A stretch of 64,000 nucleotides of DNA from Buttiauxella massiliensis (GTDB lineage Bacteria; Pseudomonadota; Gammaproteobacteria; Enterobacterales; Enterobacteriaceae). Made by a program: the position numbers and the translations under genes. The stretch is from assembly GCF_902500225.1 (NCBI RefSeq), contig NZ_LR722659.1, positions 62,001-126,000 on the forward strand, written 5' to 3'. The notes under the pieces were generated by a model. It worked only from the letters and a program-made list of their open reading frames with translations. It made no database searches and was not told where the DNA came from. Positions within the stretch are counted from its first letter, which is position 1. Every line of letters starts with the position of its first letter. Shown here piece by piece: positions 41,040 through 51,053 of the stretch.

Positions 41040-42476
41040 ATGACCACGCATCTGGTCTGGTTTCGTAATGATCTACGTATCAATGACAATCTGGCGCTGG
41101 CGGCAGCCTGCCGTGACCCTAACGCTCGCGTGGTGGGGCTGTTTATTGCCACACCTGAACAATGGCGACAACATGGTATGTCGCCACGCCAGGCGCAGTT
41201 TCTTCATGGTCATTTAAATGCGTTACAAGCGTCACTTGCGGAGCGTGGCATCGAACTTTGTATCAGGCAAGTGCCTGATTTTGCCGCTTCGATAGAGTGC
41301 CTTGCACAGTTTTGTGAAAGCGAAAATATCGACGCGCTGTTTTACAATTATCAATACGAACTGAATGAGCGCCAGCGCGATCTGGCGGTTGAACGTGGCC
41401 TCGGTAAAAAAGTGATTTGCCAGGGTTTTGATGACAGCGTTTTGCTGGCGCCCGGAAGCCTCATGACCGGCAATCACGAGATGTACAAAGTGTTCACCCC
41501 GTTCAGCAAAGCGTTTATTAAAAGGCTGCGCGAAGGGTTGCCCGAATGCGTTGTGGCTCCGCGACCACGTGGTGAGGCGCTTTCAGTGACGCCAACAGAG
41601 CCGTTTGATTATCCATGTGCGGAAATCGACTCCTCACTGTTTCCCATCGGCGAACGGGCCGCTATCGCGAAATTACGTGAGTTTTGTCAGCATCCTGCGG
41701 CACATTATCCCGAACAGCGTGATTTCCCGGCTATCGAAGGTACCAGCCGCTTGTCGCCGTATCTGGCGCTTGGCGTGCTTTCGCCGCGCCAGTGTTTGCA
41801 CCGATTATTGAAAGAACATCCGCAGGTACTGGACGGTGGGAGCGGGAGCATGTGGTTAAACGAGCTGATCTGGCGCGAGTTCTATCGTCATTTGCTGGTG
41901 GCGTATCCGAAACTTTGCCGCCATCAGCCGTTTATCCTATGGACAGACAACGTGCGCTGGCAACAAGATGAAGCGTTATTGGCTGCATGGCAGCAAGGCA
42001 AAACGGGGTTCCCGATTGTCGATGCCGCAATGCGCCAACTGAATACCACGGGCTGGATGCACAACCGCTTGCGTATGGTTGTCGCCAGTTTTCTGGTAAA
42101 AGATCTGCTTATCGACTGGCGATGCGGCGAACGCTACTTTATGTCACAACTGATTGATGGTGACCTGGCTGCTAACAATGGCGGCTGGCAATGGGCGGCC
42201 TCAACCGGCACTGATGCAGCACCTTATTTTAGAATCTTTAACCCAACCACCCAGGGCGAGCGATTTGATGGAAAAGGTGAATTTATCCACCAGTGGCTGC
42301 CTGAATTGAGTGATATACCGGATAAATATATCCACACCCCTTGGGTCTGGGCGGACAAACAACAACTGAAACTGGACTATCCGCGCCCAATTGTTGACCA
42401 TAAACAAGCACGTATCGTGACACTCGCCGCTTATGAAGCGGCCCGTAAATCTGAAGAGAAAGATAATGAAAAATAG
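41040..42476 (+). CDS. phrB: Deoxyribodipyrimidine photolyase
   Basis: PhrB repairs cyclobutane pyrimidine dimers with blue light, using FADH- and a methenyltetrahydrofolate antenna. The N-terminal alpha/beta domain starts TTHLVWFRNDLRINDNLAL. The FAD domain carries WLNELIWREFYRHLL, the TGWMHNRLRM signature (about 344-353) and NNGGWQWAASTGTDAAPYFR. It has 478 residues against 472 in E. coli, and many scattered substitutions in the N-terminal half. In E. coli it follows ybgA; here it follows nuoN. Its end overlaps ybgI by 11 bases. Confidence 0.96.
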   Translation: MTTHLVWFRNDLRINDNLALAAACRDPNARVVGLFIATPEQWRQHGMSPRQAQFLHGHLNALQASLAERGIELCIRQVPDFAASIECLAQFCESENIDALFYNYQYELNERQRDLAVERGLGKKVICQGFDDSVLLAPGSLMTGNHEMYKVFTPFSKAFIKRLREGLPECVVAPRPRGEALSVTPTEPFDYPCAEIDSSLFPIGERAAIAKLREFCQHPAAHYPEQRDFPAIEGTSRLSPYLALGVLSPRQCLHRLLKEHPQVLDGGSGSMWLNELIWREFYRHLLVAYPKLCRHQPFILWTDNVRWQQDEALLAAWQQGKTGFPIVDAAMRQLNTTGWMHNRLRMVVASFLVKDLLIDWRCGERYFMSQLIDGDLAANNGGWQWAASTGTDAAPYFRIFNPTTQGERFDGKGEFIHQWLPELSDIPDKYIHTPWVWADKQQLKLDYPRPIVDHKQARIVTLAAYEAARKSEEKDNEK

Positions 42477-43209
42477 CGAACTGGAACGCCTGATTAACGA
42501 AAAACTCAACAGCGCTGCTATCAGCGATTACGCGCCGAATGGTTTACAGGTCGAAGGGCGTGAAGAAGTCCGCAAAATCGTTACCGGTGTGACAGCAAGC
42601 CAGGCGCTGATTGACGAAGCGGTGCGCCAACAGGCCGATGCGGTGATTGTTCACCACGGGTATTTCTGGAAAGGTGAGTCTCCAGTGATTCGTGGTATGA
42701 AACGCAATCGCCTGAAAGCGCTGCTCAGCAATGACATCAATTTATACGGCTGGCATTTGCCACTCGATGCGCATCCGCAGCTTGGTAATAATGCGCAATT
42801 AGGCGCGTTGCTGGGGATAGAAACCAAAGGTGAGATTGAACCTCTGGTGCCGTGGGGGGAGTTTCCAACTCCGCTTTCGGGGGTAGAGCTGGCTTCATGG
42901 ATTGAGATGCGTCTTGGTCGTACACCGCTGTGGAGCGGTGATACTGGTCCTGAACAAATTCGCCGTGTCGCCTGGTGTACTGGCGGTGGGCAAAGTTTTA
43001 TTGATAGCGCGGCACGTTTTGGCGTTGATGCGTTTATTACAGGCGAAGTTTCAGAGCAAACGATCCATTCTGCACGTGAACAAGGTCTACATTTCTATGC
43101 GGCCGGGCATCACGCCACCGAGCGCGGCGGTATTCAGGCATTGAGTGATTGGCTGAATAGTGAGACAGATTTGGAAGTCACCTTTATCGATATCCCGAAC
43201 CCGGCATAA
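42466..43209 (+). CDS. ybgI: NIF3-family dinuclear metal protein YbgI
   Basis: YbgI is a hexameric toroid protein with a two-metal site, annotated as a GTP cyclohydrolase 1 type 2 homologue; its reaction is not established. The metal-binding blocks HHGYFWKG (about 63-70), DAHPQLGNN and the C-terminal [11 protein letters not shown] (about 213-223) are intact. The ATG at 42466 gives the 247 residues of E. coli; an in-frame ATG 11 codons earlier lies within phrB. In E. coli dtpD separates phrB and ybgI; it is absent here. Confidence 0.94.
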   Translation: MKNSELERLINEKLNSAAISDYAPNGLQVEGREEVRKIVTGVTASQALIDEAVRQQADAVIVHHGYFWKGESPVIRGMKRNRLKALLSNDINLYGWHLPLDAHPQLGNNAQLGALLGIETKGEIEPLVPWGEFPTPLSGVELASWIEMRLGRTPLWSGDTGPEQIRRVAWCTGGGQSFIDSAARFGVDAFITGEVSEQTIHSAREQGLHFYAAGHHATERGGIQALSDWLNSETDLEVTFIDIPNPA

Positions 43210-43229
43210 CGTCAGACCGAGGAGTAAAA

Positions 43230-43886
43230 GTGCAAAGAGCGCGGTGTTATCTGTTAGGCGAAAGTGCAGTAGTTCTTGAATTGGAACCACCTTTATCGCT
43301 GGAAAGCCAGCAACGAATCTGGGGATTAACCCAGCGTCTACTGGAATCTCCCGCTGTTTCAGAAGTCATTCCGGGGATGAACAACATCACTGTGGTGCTA
43401 CGTGAACCGCAAAGCCTGGCGCTGGATGGTATTGAGCGGCTCCAGCGCTGGTGGGAAGAGAGCGAGGCAATGGTGGTTGAATCCCGCTGCATTGATATTC
43501 CGGTAATTTATGGTGGCAGTTTTGGCCCTGATTTAGCCGAAGTCGCAGGGCATTGCGGTTTATCGGCAAGCCAGGTTGTGGAGCTGCACTCATCCGTTGA
43601 TTACATTGTCTATTTTCTCGGTTTTCAACCAGGCTTTGCCTATCTAGCAGGCCTTGCTCCCACTCTTTCTATGCCGCGTCGGGCTGAGCCACGCCTGATG
43701 GTTCCTGCAGGCTCGGTAGGTATTGGCGGCAGTCAGACGGGTATTTATCCGCTGGCAACGCCTGGTGGCTGGCAGCTTATCGGCCAGACGCCCGTGAGGC
43801 TCTTTAATCCGGCTGATGACGTGCCAACACTACTGGCGCCGGGAGATACCGTCCGCTTTGTGCCTCAAAAGGAGGGCGTGTGCTGA
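43230..43886 (+). CDS. pxpB: 5-oxoprolinase subunit PxpB
   Basis: PxpB (YbgJ) is one part of the ATP-dependent bacterial 5-oxoprolinase, which opens pyroglutamate to glutamate; with PxpC it resembles the two halves of an allophanate-hydrolase-type cyclophilin-like module. The 218 residues include [12 protein letters not shown] (about 131-142), [19 protein letters not shown] and the conserved end [11 protein letters not shown]. It starts with GTG behind a GAGGAG site and overlaps pxpC by seven bases. Confidence 0.95.
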   Translation: MQRARCYLLGESAVVLELEPPLSLESQQRIWGLTQRLLESPAVSEVIPGMNNITVVLREPQSLALDGIERLQRWWEESEAMVVESRCIDIPVIYGGSFGPDLAEVAGHCGLSASQVVELHSSVDYIVYFLGFQPGFAYLAGLAPTLSMPRRAEPRLMVPAGSVGIGGSQTGIYPLATPGGWQLIGQTPVRLFNPADDVPTLLAPGDTVRFVPQKEGVC

Positions 43887-44812
43887 AAATAATTCGTGCT
43901 GGAATGCATATGTCGATACAAGACGCAGGGCGTTTTGGTTATCGGCAGTTGGGCGTTAGCCGCTGCGGTGCTCTTGATACTCCAGCGTTGAAAATTGCTA
44001 ATTTGCTGGTGGGTAATGCCCCAGATAGTGCCGCGCTGGAAATCACGCTTGGCCATTGTGTTGTTGAATTCACCAGCGATGGCTGGTTTGCGTTAACTGG
44101 CGCAGGGAGTCACGCTGAACTGGATGGGCACGCAGTCTGGACTGGCTGGCGGCTACCGGTGAAAGCGGGCCAGCAATTAAGGCTAAAAGTGCCTGAGCGC
44201 GGGATGCGTAGCTATCTTGCTGTTGCCGGCGGGTTGGATGTCCCAGAAATCCTGGGTTCTTATAGTACCGATCTCAAAGCGCAAATTGGCGGCATCGAAG
44301 GGCGTTTGCTCAAAGATGGCGATGAAATACCGCTATTACCGGCAACTCGACGGTTCCGGGAGTCGCGCGGTGTAAAGCAGCTCTTGTGGGGGAACCGCAT
44401 TCGTGCGCTGGCGGGCCCGGAATATCAGGAGTTTACACATACTTCGCAAGATGCATTCTGGCGTTTACCATGGCAGTTAAGCCCGCAAAGTAACCGCATG
44501 GGTTATCGCATGCAGGGGCAACGGCTTGAGCGCACTACCGATCGCGAGTTGTTGTCGCATGGGCTACTGCCGGGAGTAGTACAGGTGCCACATAATGGGC
44601 AACCTATTGTGCTTATGAACGATGCGCAGACAACCGGTGGGTATCCAAGGATTGCCTGCATTATCGAAGCGGACATGTTTAACCTTGCGCAATTACGCTT
44701 AGGGGAGCCGGTTCATTTCGTGCAATGCACGTTGGAAGAAGCCCTGAAAGCACGTCGTGAGCAGCAAATTTATCTTGAGCAACTGGCCTGGCGGCTGAAT
44801 AACGAAGACTAA
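43880..44812 (+). CDS. pxpC: 5-oxoprolinase subunit PxpC
   Basis: PxpC (YbgK) is the second ATP-dependent oxoprolinase subunit, of the biotin-dependent-carboxylase-like cyclophilin family. The 310 residues contain [20 protein letters not shown] (about 14-33), [11 protein letters not shown] and [12 protein letters not shown] (about 252-263). Translation starts at GTG inside the end of pxpB. In E. coli the third subunit gene, pxpA, follows at once; here nei begins 18 bases after the stop. Confidence 0.95.
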   Translation: MLKIIRAGMHMSIQDAGRFGYRQLGVSRCGALDTPALKIANLLVGNAPDSAALEITLGHCVVEFTSDGWFALTGAGSHAELDGHAVWTGWRLPVKAGQQLRLKVPERGMRSYLAVAGGLDVPEILGSYSTDLKAQIGGIEGRLLKDGDEIPLLPATRRFRESRGVKQLLWGNRIRALAGPEYQEFTHTSQDAFWRLPWQLSPQSNRMGYRMQGQRLERTTDRELLSHGLLPGVVQVPHNGQPIVLMNDAQTTGGYPRIACIIEADMFNLAQLRLGEPVHFVQCTLEEALKARREQQIYLEQLAWRLNNED

Positions 44813-44829
44813 TTTTCAAGGGCAAAGAG

Positions 44830-45621
44830 ATGCCAGAAGGTCCGGAAATAAGGCGAGCGGCGGATAAACTTGAAGCCGCCGTTTTAAATAAAGCGCTAAC
44901 CGAAGTCTGGTTTGCATTTCCCGAGTTGAAGCCGTTTGAGCAAGCATTAGTCGGTCAAAACATTGAGCGTATCGAAACGCGTGGAAAAGCATTGCTGTTG
45001 CATTTTTCTAATGCGTTAACCTTGTACAGCCACAACCAACTTTATGGTGTGTGGCGTGTGGTTAATGCAGGTGAGATGCCAGACACGACACGTGTTTTAC
45101 GCGTCAAATTGCAGACTGCTGATAAAGCCATTTTGCTCTACAGCGCTTCAGATATCGAAATACTCAATGGCGATCAACTGTTGAAGCACCCGTTTTTATT
45201 ACGTGTCGGGCCGGATGTCCTTGATATAACGCTAACGGCAGAACAGGTGAAAGCGCGCTTGTTGTCGGCAAGGTTTCGCAGGCGCCAGTTCAGCAGTTTG
45301 CTGCTGGATCAGGCTTTCCTGGCGGGATTGGGAAATTATCTGCGCGTTGAGATTCTCTGGGCAGTTGGGCTATTAGCGCACCATAAAGCACAGAGCTTAA
45401 CTCCCGAGCAACTCGATAAACTGTCTCATGCACTGCTGGATATCCCACGTTTTTCATACAATACGCGTGGCACTGTGGATGAAAACAAACACCATGGGGC
45501 TATTTTTAGCTTTAAGGTGTTTCATCGTGCAGGGGAGAAATGCGAACGCTGCGGTGCCATTATTGAGAAAACAATGCTTTCATCCAGGCCATTTTATTGG
45601 TGCTCTGGTTGCCAGCATTAA
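44830..45621 (+). CDS. nei: Endonuclease VIII (DNA glycosylase/AP lyase Nei)
   Basis: Nei removes oxidised pyrimidines such as thymine glycol and nicks the abasic site. The 263 residues match E. coli. After Met removal the catalytic Pro and Glu of [11 protein letters not shown] are at positions 1 and 2; Lys of the [10 protein letters not shown] loop (about 53) is present. The helix-two-turn-helix contains [12 protein letters not shown]. The C-terminal zinc finger is CERCG...YWCSGCQH. Confidence 0.97.
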   Translation: MPEGPEIRRAADKLEAAVLNKALTEVWFAFPELKPFEQALVGQNIERIETRGKALLLHFSNALTLYSHNQLYGVWRVVNAGEMPDTTRVLRVKLQTADKAILLYSASDIEILNGDQLLKHPFLLRVGPDVLDITLTAEQVKARLLSARFRRRQFSSLLLDQAFLAGLGNYLRVEILWAVGLLAHHKAQSLTPEQLDKLSHALLDIPRFSYNTRGTVDENKHHGAIFSFKVFHRAGEKCERCGAIIEKTMLSSRPFYWCSGCQH

Positions 45622-45713
45622 ATAATCCTGAAGATAGCGTTTATCGCATGGCGCGGAGATCGGGTATATTGGGACGTAGATCACAAAAAAAATTTAAAGG
45701 AAGACGTTGCACT

Positions 45714-46409
45714 ATGAGTTCTCGTTTCGCCCTGGCTGCCATAGCAGCCGTTTTAGCCCTGACAGGATGCACAAAATCGAAAACCGCTGATCCGACATCG
45801 GCTTTCGATTTCGGCTCCTCGCGCGTGACCGTGACGCATATCCCAACGAAAACCGACGACGGCACCACAATATACGTGACCGTGGATAGCAAGGATGCCG
45901 GTGCGCTGGGGACGGGTAAGAGTCTTGAGCTACAACTGCCAGAGGGCAAACATACAGTCGGCGGCTATGCCCGTACGTTAATTGGTCGCGTAACCATATC
46001 GCCTGTCGAAGTGTCGACATCGAGCGATGTTGTCAGCCACGTGACATATACCATTGCGAATAGTAAACCGACATTTACCGTCCGCGCGTCAACTCCGGTT
46101 CCGAAACCTAAGTCAGAAACGATTCCGGTAGAATCTGTTCCGGTTATACAACAGCAAATTGAAGCGCCTGCCGCGACTGAACAAACGCAGGTTACACCAC
46201 CTGCCACGGTCGAACAGACGCAGGTTACACCACCTGCCACGACCGAACAGACGCAAGTGACAACACCTGCCGCGCCAGCAACGACGCAGGAAACTCAGTC
46301 GCCGAAAGTCACCGTACTGACGCCAACAACCCAGTCGCAGACCGAAACGCAAACATCGGCACCGCAGGGCGTGGACATCACCAATCTGACGGATAACCCG
46401 CAGGCATAA
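45714..46409 (+). CDS. Unrecognised outer-membrane-type lipoprotein with three 11-residue repeats
   Basis: I do not recognise this 231-residue protein. The ATG at 45714 follows AAAGGAAG and opens a lipoprotein signal with lipobox LTGC (Cys19); residue +2 is Thr, which favours the outer membrane. Residues about 36-125 look like a beta-rich domain (FGSSRVTVTHIPT ... TYTIANSKPTFTVRAS). The C-terminal part is Thr/Pro/Gln-rich, with three tandem units EQTQVTPPATV, EQTQVTPPATT and EQTQVTTPAAP (156-188). An open frame runs 39 codons further upstream without a signal. E. coli has abrB and fimbrial genes in this position. Confidence 0.8.
   Translation: MSSRFALAAIAAVLALTGCTKSKTADPTSAFDFGSSRVTVTHIPTKTDDGTTIYVTVDSKDAGALGTGKSLELQLPEGKHTVGGYARTLIGRVTISPVEVSTSSDVVSHVTYTIANSKPTFTVRASTPVPKPKSETIPVESVPVIQQQIEAPAATEQTQVTPPATVEQTQVTPPATTEQTQVTTPAAPATTQETQSPKVTVLTPTTQSQTETQTSAPQGVDITNLTDNPQA
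46179..46277 (+). repeat. Three 33-bp tandem repeats in the lipoprotein gene
   Basis: Three consecutive 33-base units (46179, 46212, 46245) begin GAACAAACGCAGGTTACACC, GAACAGACGCAGGTTACACC and GAACAGACGCAAGTGACAAC. They keep the frame, so copy number can change without frameshift. Confidence 0.85.
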
Positions 46410-46423
46410 CGCTGACCAAAAAA

Positions 46424-46443
46424 AACGCGCCTTTCGGCGCGTT
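46424..46443. terminator. Bidirectional terminator between the lipoprotein gene and gltA
   Basis: AACGCGCC and GGCGCGTT with loop TTTC. An A run precedes it (T run for gltA on the minus strand) and CTTT follows. Confidence 0.85.
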
Positions 46444-46464
46444 CTTTAATTTCCAGAAACGAAC

Positions 46465-47751
46465 TTATTTTTTCAAATCAGATTTGAAATCACGCTGTTC
46501 GTAGCCAGTATACAACTGACGTGGACGGGCAATTTTAATGCCGTCGTCGTGCATTTCATTCCAGTGTGCAATCCAGCCAACAGTACGCGCCATCGCGAAG
46601 ATAACGGTAAACATGGAAGATGGAATACCCATTGCTTTCAGGATGATGCCTGAGTAGAAGTCCACGTTCGGGTAGAGTTTTTTCTCGATGAAGTACGGGT
46701 CGTTAAGCGCGATATGCTCAAGTTCCATCGCCACTTCAAGCAGGTTGTTATCTTTCAGATTCAGCTCTTTGAGAACTTCATGGCAGGTTTCACGCATTAC
46801 TGTGGCACGCGGGTCGTAGTTTTTGTACACACGGTGGCCAAAGCCCATCAGGCGGAAAGAGTCATTCTTATCTTTCGCACGACGAACGAATTCAGGAATG
46901 TGTTCAACACTGCTGATCTCTTCAAGCATCTTCAGTGCTGCTTCGTTAGCACCACCGTGTGCAGGTCCCCACAGGGATGCGATACCGGCTGCGATACACG
47001 CGAATGGGTTAGCGCCACTTGAGCCAGCAGTACGAACGGTTGATGTGGAAGCGTTTTGCTCGTGGTCTGCGTGCAGGATCAGAATTCGGTCCATTGCGCG
47101 TTCCAGAATTGGGTTAACTTCGTATTTCTCGCACGGCGTGGAGAACATCATGTTCAGGAAGTTACCGGCATAAGACAGGTCGTTGCGTGGATATACGAAC
47201 GGTTGCCCTATTGAATATTTGTAGCACATTGCTGCCATGGTTGGCATTTTGGACAACAGGCGGAACGCGGCAATCTCACGGTGGCGTGGGTTATTCACGT
47301 CCATGGAGTCATGATAAAACGCCGCCAGTGCGCCGGTCACACCACACATCACAGCCATCGGGTGGGAGTCACGACGGAAACCGTGGAACAAACGTGTAAT
47401 TTGTTCGTGGATCATGGTGTGACGGGTGACGGTGGTTTTAAATTCTTCGTATTGTTCCTGGGTCGGTTTTTCGCCGTTCAGCAGGATATAGCAGACTTCA
47501 AGATAATTGGAGTGTGTTGCCAGTTGATCTATCGGGAAACCACGGTGCAGCAAGATGCCTTCATCACCGTCGATAAAGGTGATTTTTGATTCGCATGATG
47601 CGGTAGAGGTAAAACCCGGGTCAAAAGTAAATACACCTTTAGAACCAAGACTACGGATATCAATTACATCCTGACCGAGAGTGCCTTTTAGCACATTCAG
47701 TTCCAGAGCATCATCACCGTTATAGGTGAGAGTTGCTTTTTTATCAGACAT
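46465..47751 (-). CDS. gltA: Citrate synthase (type II, NADH-sensitive)
   Basis: GltA condenses acetyl-CoA and oxaloacetate to citrate, the entry step of the TCA cycle. It is 428 residues (E. coli 427) with the N-terminal extension of the hexameric, NADH-inhibited type. Catalytic regions are visible as [23 protein letters not shown] and [15 protein letters not shown], carrying the active-site His residues. A consensus TAAGGAG lies before the ATG. It is divergent from sdhC; an ERIC element lies in its leader. Confidence 0.98.
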   Translation of the reverse strand: MSDKKATLTYNGDDALELNVLKGTLGQDVIDIRSLGSKGVFTFDPGFTSTASCESKITFIDGDEGILLHRGFPIDQLATHSNYLEVCYILLNGEKPTQEQYEEFKTTVTRHTMIHEQITRLFHGFRRDSHPMAVMCGVTGALAAFYHDSMDVNNPRHREIAAFRLLSKMPTMAAMCYKYSIGQPFVYPRNDLSYAGNFLNMMFSTPCEKYEVNPILERAMDRILILHADHEQNASTSTVRTAGSSGANPFACIAAGIASLWGPAHGGANEAALKMLEEISSVEHIPEFVRRAKDKNDSFRLMGFGHRVYKNYDPRATVMRETCHEVLKELNLKDNNLLEVAMELEHIALNDPYFIEKKLYPNVDFYSGIILKAMGIPSSMFTVIFAMARTVGWIAHWNEMHDDGIKIARPRQLYTGYEQRDFKSDLKK

Positions 47752-47803
47752 TTACGGTCTCCTTAGCGCCTTATTCATCAGACTGCGGGATGCCCGACTT
47801 GCC

Positions 47804-47926
47804 TATTCCCGTCATACTTCAAGTTGCATCTTTGTTGGCTTTCCGCGCTCACCCCAGTCACTTACTTATGTAAGCTCCTGTGGATTCGCTGCGTTGCCGC
47901 CTCGATGCCACTCGAATTATTTAGGA
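47804..47926 (+). repeat. ERIC element in the gltA leader
   Basis: This copy is close to the ERIC consensus: TATTCCCGTCATACTTCAAG, CGCTCACCCCAGTCACTTAC, TTATGTAAGCTCCTG and CACTCGAATTATTTAGG. It ends 53 bases upstream of the gltA start codon (minus strand), between gltA and where its promoters should be. Confidence 0.95.
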
Positions 47927-48281
47927 AATACATTCAAACCAACCGTGACGCATACCAGTTTTTTATTTGGCTCTCAGCTCTGTTTTGATATCAGTGTAAC
48001 GCAGGGTACAGAGCAATGGGCGCTTGCAGGTAACACGAGCCACGCAGGCGAAAAAACAGCAAATCAGGGTGTTAGCAGTCCATATCATTCAAATCTGTGT
48101 ACCACTAATAACGGTCCTGATTGATTGGGTCAATACCGATACACTGTTACATAACTTATTCTCAGGTGAAAGGCTGACCCTATAACTTTTGCGAATTATA
48201 CGGCTTTTCTGGCATCATTTGTAACAAGAATGTTTAACTTTTGTCAAATCAGATGATTAAAATTTAAAATAATGTTGTTAT

Positions 48282-48297
48282 CGTGATCCTGCTCACT
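48282..48297 (+). promoter_or_regulatory. CRP-type site upstream of sdhC
   Basis: CGTGA-TCCTGC-TCACT matches TGTGA-N6-TCACA in eight of ten positions. It is centred about 80 bases upstream of the predicted sdhC transcription start, as I recall for E. coli, where CRP activates sdh. Confidence 0.75.
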
Positions 48298-48335
48298 GTT
48301 CAGACCAAAAGCCCTTCAAACTATATGTAGGTTAA

Positions 48336-48364
48336 TTGTAATGAATTTGTGAAGCGCCTATACT
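48336..48364 (+). promoter_or_regulatory. sdhCDAB-sucABCD promoter
   Basis: TTGTAA (48336-48341) and TATACT (48359-48364) are separated by 17 bases, giving a start near 48371. A GTTAATTGTAATGAA stretch overlapping the -35 resembles an ArcA box, in line with anaerobic repression of sdh in E. coli. Confidence 0.85.
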
Positions 48365-48541
48365 GCCGCCAGGTCTCCGGAATACCCTGCCACCGGGCGC
48401 CACCCAGCGTTGTAGCCAGCTTTTTGGCATCTGGATGTAGCTGTTTTTGCATGACGCACAGTTATAGAAAGTTCACGCTGTCTGACCCCGCCTGCAGATC
48501 CGGAGGAAGGAAACTATAAGAACAGCATGTGGGCGCTATTC

Positions 48542-48931
48542 ATGATAAAAAATGCGAAAAAACAAAGACCTGTAAATCTCGATCTCACAACGATGAGGTT
48601 CCCCGTCACTGCAATCGCTTCCATCCTCCATCGTGTATCCGGCGTGATCACCTTTGTGGCTGTAGGCATCCTACTGTGGTTGTTAGGCCAGTCACTCTCG
48701 TCTCCAGAAGGCTTCCTTGTTGCGTCAGCAATAATGAGTAGCTTCTTTGTTAAATTCATTATGTGGGGCATCCTCACAGCACTGGCTTATCACGTTGTTG
48801 TGGGCATCCGCCACATCATGATGGACGCCGGTTTGCTGGAAGAAACCCTGATAGCGGGCAAACGATCCGCGATGATTTCATTTGTTATTACTGTCGTGCT
48901 TTCAATTCTCGCAGGAGTCCTCGTATGGTAA
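48542..48931 (+). CDS. sdhC: Succinate dehydrogenase cytochrome b556 subunit
   Basis: SdhC is one of two membrane anchors that bind heme b and ubiquinone in complex II. The 129 residues have three hydrophobic helices (about 27-48, 65-88, 106-128). The heme ligand is the His of [10 protein letters not shown] or, by homology, His84 in GIRHIMMD. I chose the ATG at 48542, as in E. coli; an ATG five codons upstream is nearer to the GGAGGAAGGAAA site and is a possible alternative. It overlaps sdhD by seven bases. Confidence 0.93.
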   Translation: MIKNAKKQRPVNLDLTTMRFPVTAIASILHRVSGVITFVAVGILLWLLGQSLSSPEGFLVASAIMSSFFVKFIMWGILTALAYHVVVGIRHIMMDAGLLEETLIAGKRSAMISFVITVVLSILAGVLVW

Positions 48932-49272
48932 GCAATGCCTCCGCATTAGGTCGCAATGGTGTGCATGACTATATATTGGTCCGTGCCTCCGCCATCGTCA
49001 TCACCCTGTACATCATTTATATGATCGGGTTCTTCGCTGTTACTGGCGATTTAACCTACGAGGTCTGGAGTGGTTTCTTCGGCTCCGCCTTCACCAAAGT
49101 CTTCACCCTGCTGACATTGTTCTCAATTTTGATCCATGCCTGGATTGGCATGTGGCAGGTGTTGACCGACTACGTTAAACCAGTGGCGATTCGTCTTGGC
49201 CTGCAACTTGTTATTGTTGTTGCACTGCTGGTTTACGTCATTTATGGATTCGTTGTGGTGTGGGGTGTGTAA
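48925..49272 (+). CDS. sdhD: Succinate dehydrogenase hydrophobic membrane anchor subunit
   Basis: SdhD is the second membrane anchor of complex II. The 115 residues match E. coli with three helices; His71 (ILIHAWIG) is the usual heme ligand, and Asp82-Tyr83 (LTDYVKP) lie at the quinone site. The start is inside the end of sdhC, so translation is coupled. In E. coli the sRNA RyhB pairs near this start. Confidence 0.96.
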   Translation: MVSNASALGRNGVHDYILVRASAIVITLYIIYMIGFFAVTGDLTYEVWSGFFGSAFTKVFTLLTLFSILIHAWIGMWQVLTDYVKPVAIRLGLQLVIVVALLVYVIYGFVVVWGV

Positions 49273-51038
49273 TGAGTTTACCAGTCAGAGAGTTTGATGC
49301 AGTCGTGATCGGTGCTGGTGGTGCAGGTATGCGCGCCGCACTGCAAATTTCACAAGGCGGCCAGACTTGTGCCTTGTTATCTAAAGTTTTCCCAACCCGT
49401 TCCCATACCGTGTCTGCGCAAGGTGGTATCACCGTTGCGCTGGGTAATACCCACGAAGACAACTGGGAATGGCATATGTATGACACGGTAAAAGGTTCCG
49501 ACTACATTGGTGACCAGGACGCCATTGAATATATGTGCAAAACTGGCCCGGAAGCGATTCTGGAACTGGAGCACATGGGGTTGCCGTTCTCCCGTCTTGA
49601 AGATGGCACTATTTATCAGCGTCCATTTGGCGGCCAGTCGAAGAACTTCGGCGGCGAGCAAGCGGCACGTACTGCGGCAGCGGCTGACCGTACCGGTCAC
49701 GCATTACTGCACACGCTTTATCAGCAAAACCTGAAAAACAAAACCACGATCTTCTCCGAATGGTATGCGCTTGATCTGGTGAAAAATGCCGATGGTGCCG
49801 TAGTCGGTACCACCGCGCTGTGTATCGAAACCGGCGAAGTGGTTTACTTCAAAGCGAAAGCCACCATTCTGGCAACCGGCGGTGCAGGCCGTATTTATCA
49901 GTCCACCACTAACGCGCACATTAATACCGGCGACGGTGTAGGCATGGCGTTGCGTGCAGGTGTGCCAGTACAAGATATGGAAATGTGGCAGTTCCACCCA
50001 ACCGGCATTGCTGGCGCGGGTGTACTGGTCACTGAAGGTTGTCGTGGTGAAGGCGGCTATCTGCTGAACAAACATGGCGAGCGTTTCATGGAGCGCTATG
50101 CGCCAAACGCTAAAGACCTTGCTGGACGCGATGTTGTTGCTCGCTCCATCATGATTGAAATCCGTGAAGGTCGCGGTTGCGATGGCCCATGGGGTCCACA
50201 CGCCAAACTGAAACTTGATCACTTAGGTAAAGAAGTTCTGGAATCCCGTCTGCCGGGTATTCTTGAGCTGTCTCGTACCTTTGCCCATGTTGACCCGATT
50301 AAAGAGCCAATTCCGGTTATCCCAACTTGCCACTACATGATGGGCGGTATTCCGACCAAAGTGACCGGGCAAGCGCTGACAGTGAATGAGCAGGGCGAAG
50401 ACGTTCTGATTCCTGGCCTGTTTGCCGTCGGTGAAATCGCCTGTGTATCTGTTCACGGAGCCAACCGCCTGGGCGGCAACTCACTTTTGGATTTGGTGGT
50501 GTTTGGCCGTGCTGCGGGCATGCATTTGCTGGAGTCTATCCAGGAACAAGGCGAGCTGCGTGACGCAACTGAAGACGAAATTAATGCCGCTCTGGAGCGC
50601 CTGAACCGTTGGAATGGCAACCGCAACGGCGAAGATCCGGTGCAAATCCGTAAAGCGCTTCAGGAATGTATGCAGCACAACTTCTCGGTATTCCGTGAAG
50701 GTGATGCGATGGCGAAAGGCCTTGAGCAGCTGAAGCAAATCCGCGAACGCCTGAAAAACGCCCGGCTGGATGACACTTCAAGCGAGTTCAACACCCAGCG
50801 TGTTGAGTGCCTGGAGCTTGATAACCTGATGGAAACTGCTTACGCAACTGCTGTATCCGCTAACTTCCGCACCGAAAGCCGTGGCGCGCATAGCCGCTTC
50901 GACTATCCGGAACGTGACGATGCAAACTGGCTGTGCCATAGCCTGTATCTGCCTGAGTCGGAAAGCATGACGCGCCGTGAGGTGAACATGCAGCCGAAAC
51001 TGCGTCCGGCATTCCCGCCGAAAGTGCGTTCTTATTAA
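49272..51038 (+). CDS. sdhA: Succinate dehydrogenase flavoprotein subunit
   Basis: SdhA oxidises succinate to fumarate with covalently bound FAD. The 588 residues match E. coli. The Rossmann motif is [13 protein letters not shown] (about 10-22), the FAD-linking His is in SHTVSAQGG (His45 region), and the active-site Arg and His lie in HPTGIAGAG and HYMMGGI. The ATG shares one base with the sdhD stop (TAATG). Confidence 0.98.
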   Translation: MSLPVREFDAVVIGAGGAGMRAALQISQGGQTCALLSKVFPTRSHTVSAQGGITVALGNTHEDNWEWHMYDTVKGSDYIGDQDAIEYMCKTGPEAILELEHMGLPFSRLEDGTIYQRPFGGQSKNFGGEQAARTAAAADRTGHALLHTLYQQNLKNKTTIFSEWYALDLVKNADGAVVGTTALCIETGEVVYFKAKATILATGGAGRIYQSTTNAHINTGDGVGMALRAGVPVQDMEMWQFHPTGIAGAGVLVTEGCRGEGGYLLNKHGERFMERYAPNAKDLAGRDVVARSIMIEIREGRGCDGPWGPHAKLKLDHLGKEVLESRLPGILELSRTFAHVDPIKEPIPVIPTCHYMMGGIPTKVTGQALTVNEQGEDVLIPGLFAVGEIACVSVHGANRLGGNSLLDLVVFGRAAGMHLLESIQEQGELRDATEDEINAALERLNRWNGNRNGEDPVQIRKALQECMQHNFSVFREGDAMAKGLEQLKQIRERLKNARLDDTSSEFNTQRVECLELDNLMETAYATAVSANFRTESRGAHSRFDYPERDDANWLCHSLYLPESESMTRREVNMQPKLRPAFPPKVRSY

Positions 51039-51053
51039 TAGCGGAGCAAAGTG

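Larger units (their letters stand above)
47927..48526. promoter_or_regulatory. Divergent gltA / sdhC control region
   Basis: Apart from the CRP site and sdhC promoter listed separately, this AT-rich region should hold the gltA promoters, reading leftward. I could not place their -10/-35 elements. No credible gene is present; a weak open frame (47726-48124) is largely ERIC sequence. Confidence 0.55.

Noticed and set aside
47726-48124. 132-codon open frame in the gltA-sdhC spacer
   Set aside because: It begins inside gltA and a large part of it is ERIC sequence; no ribosome binding site.
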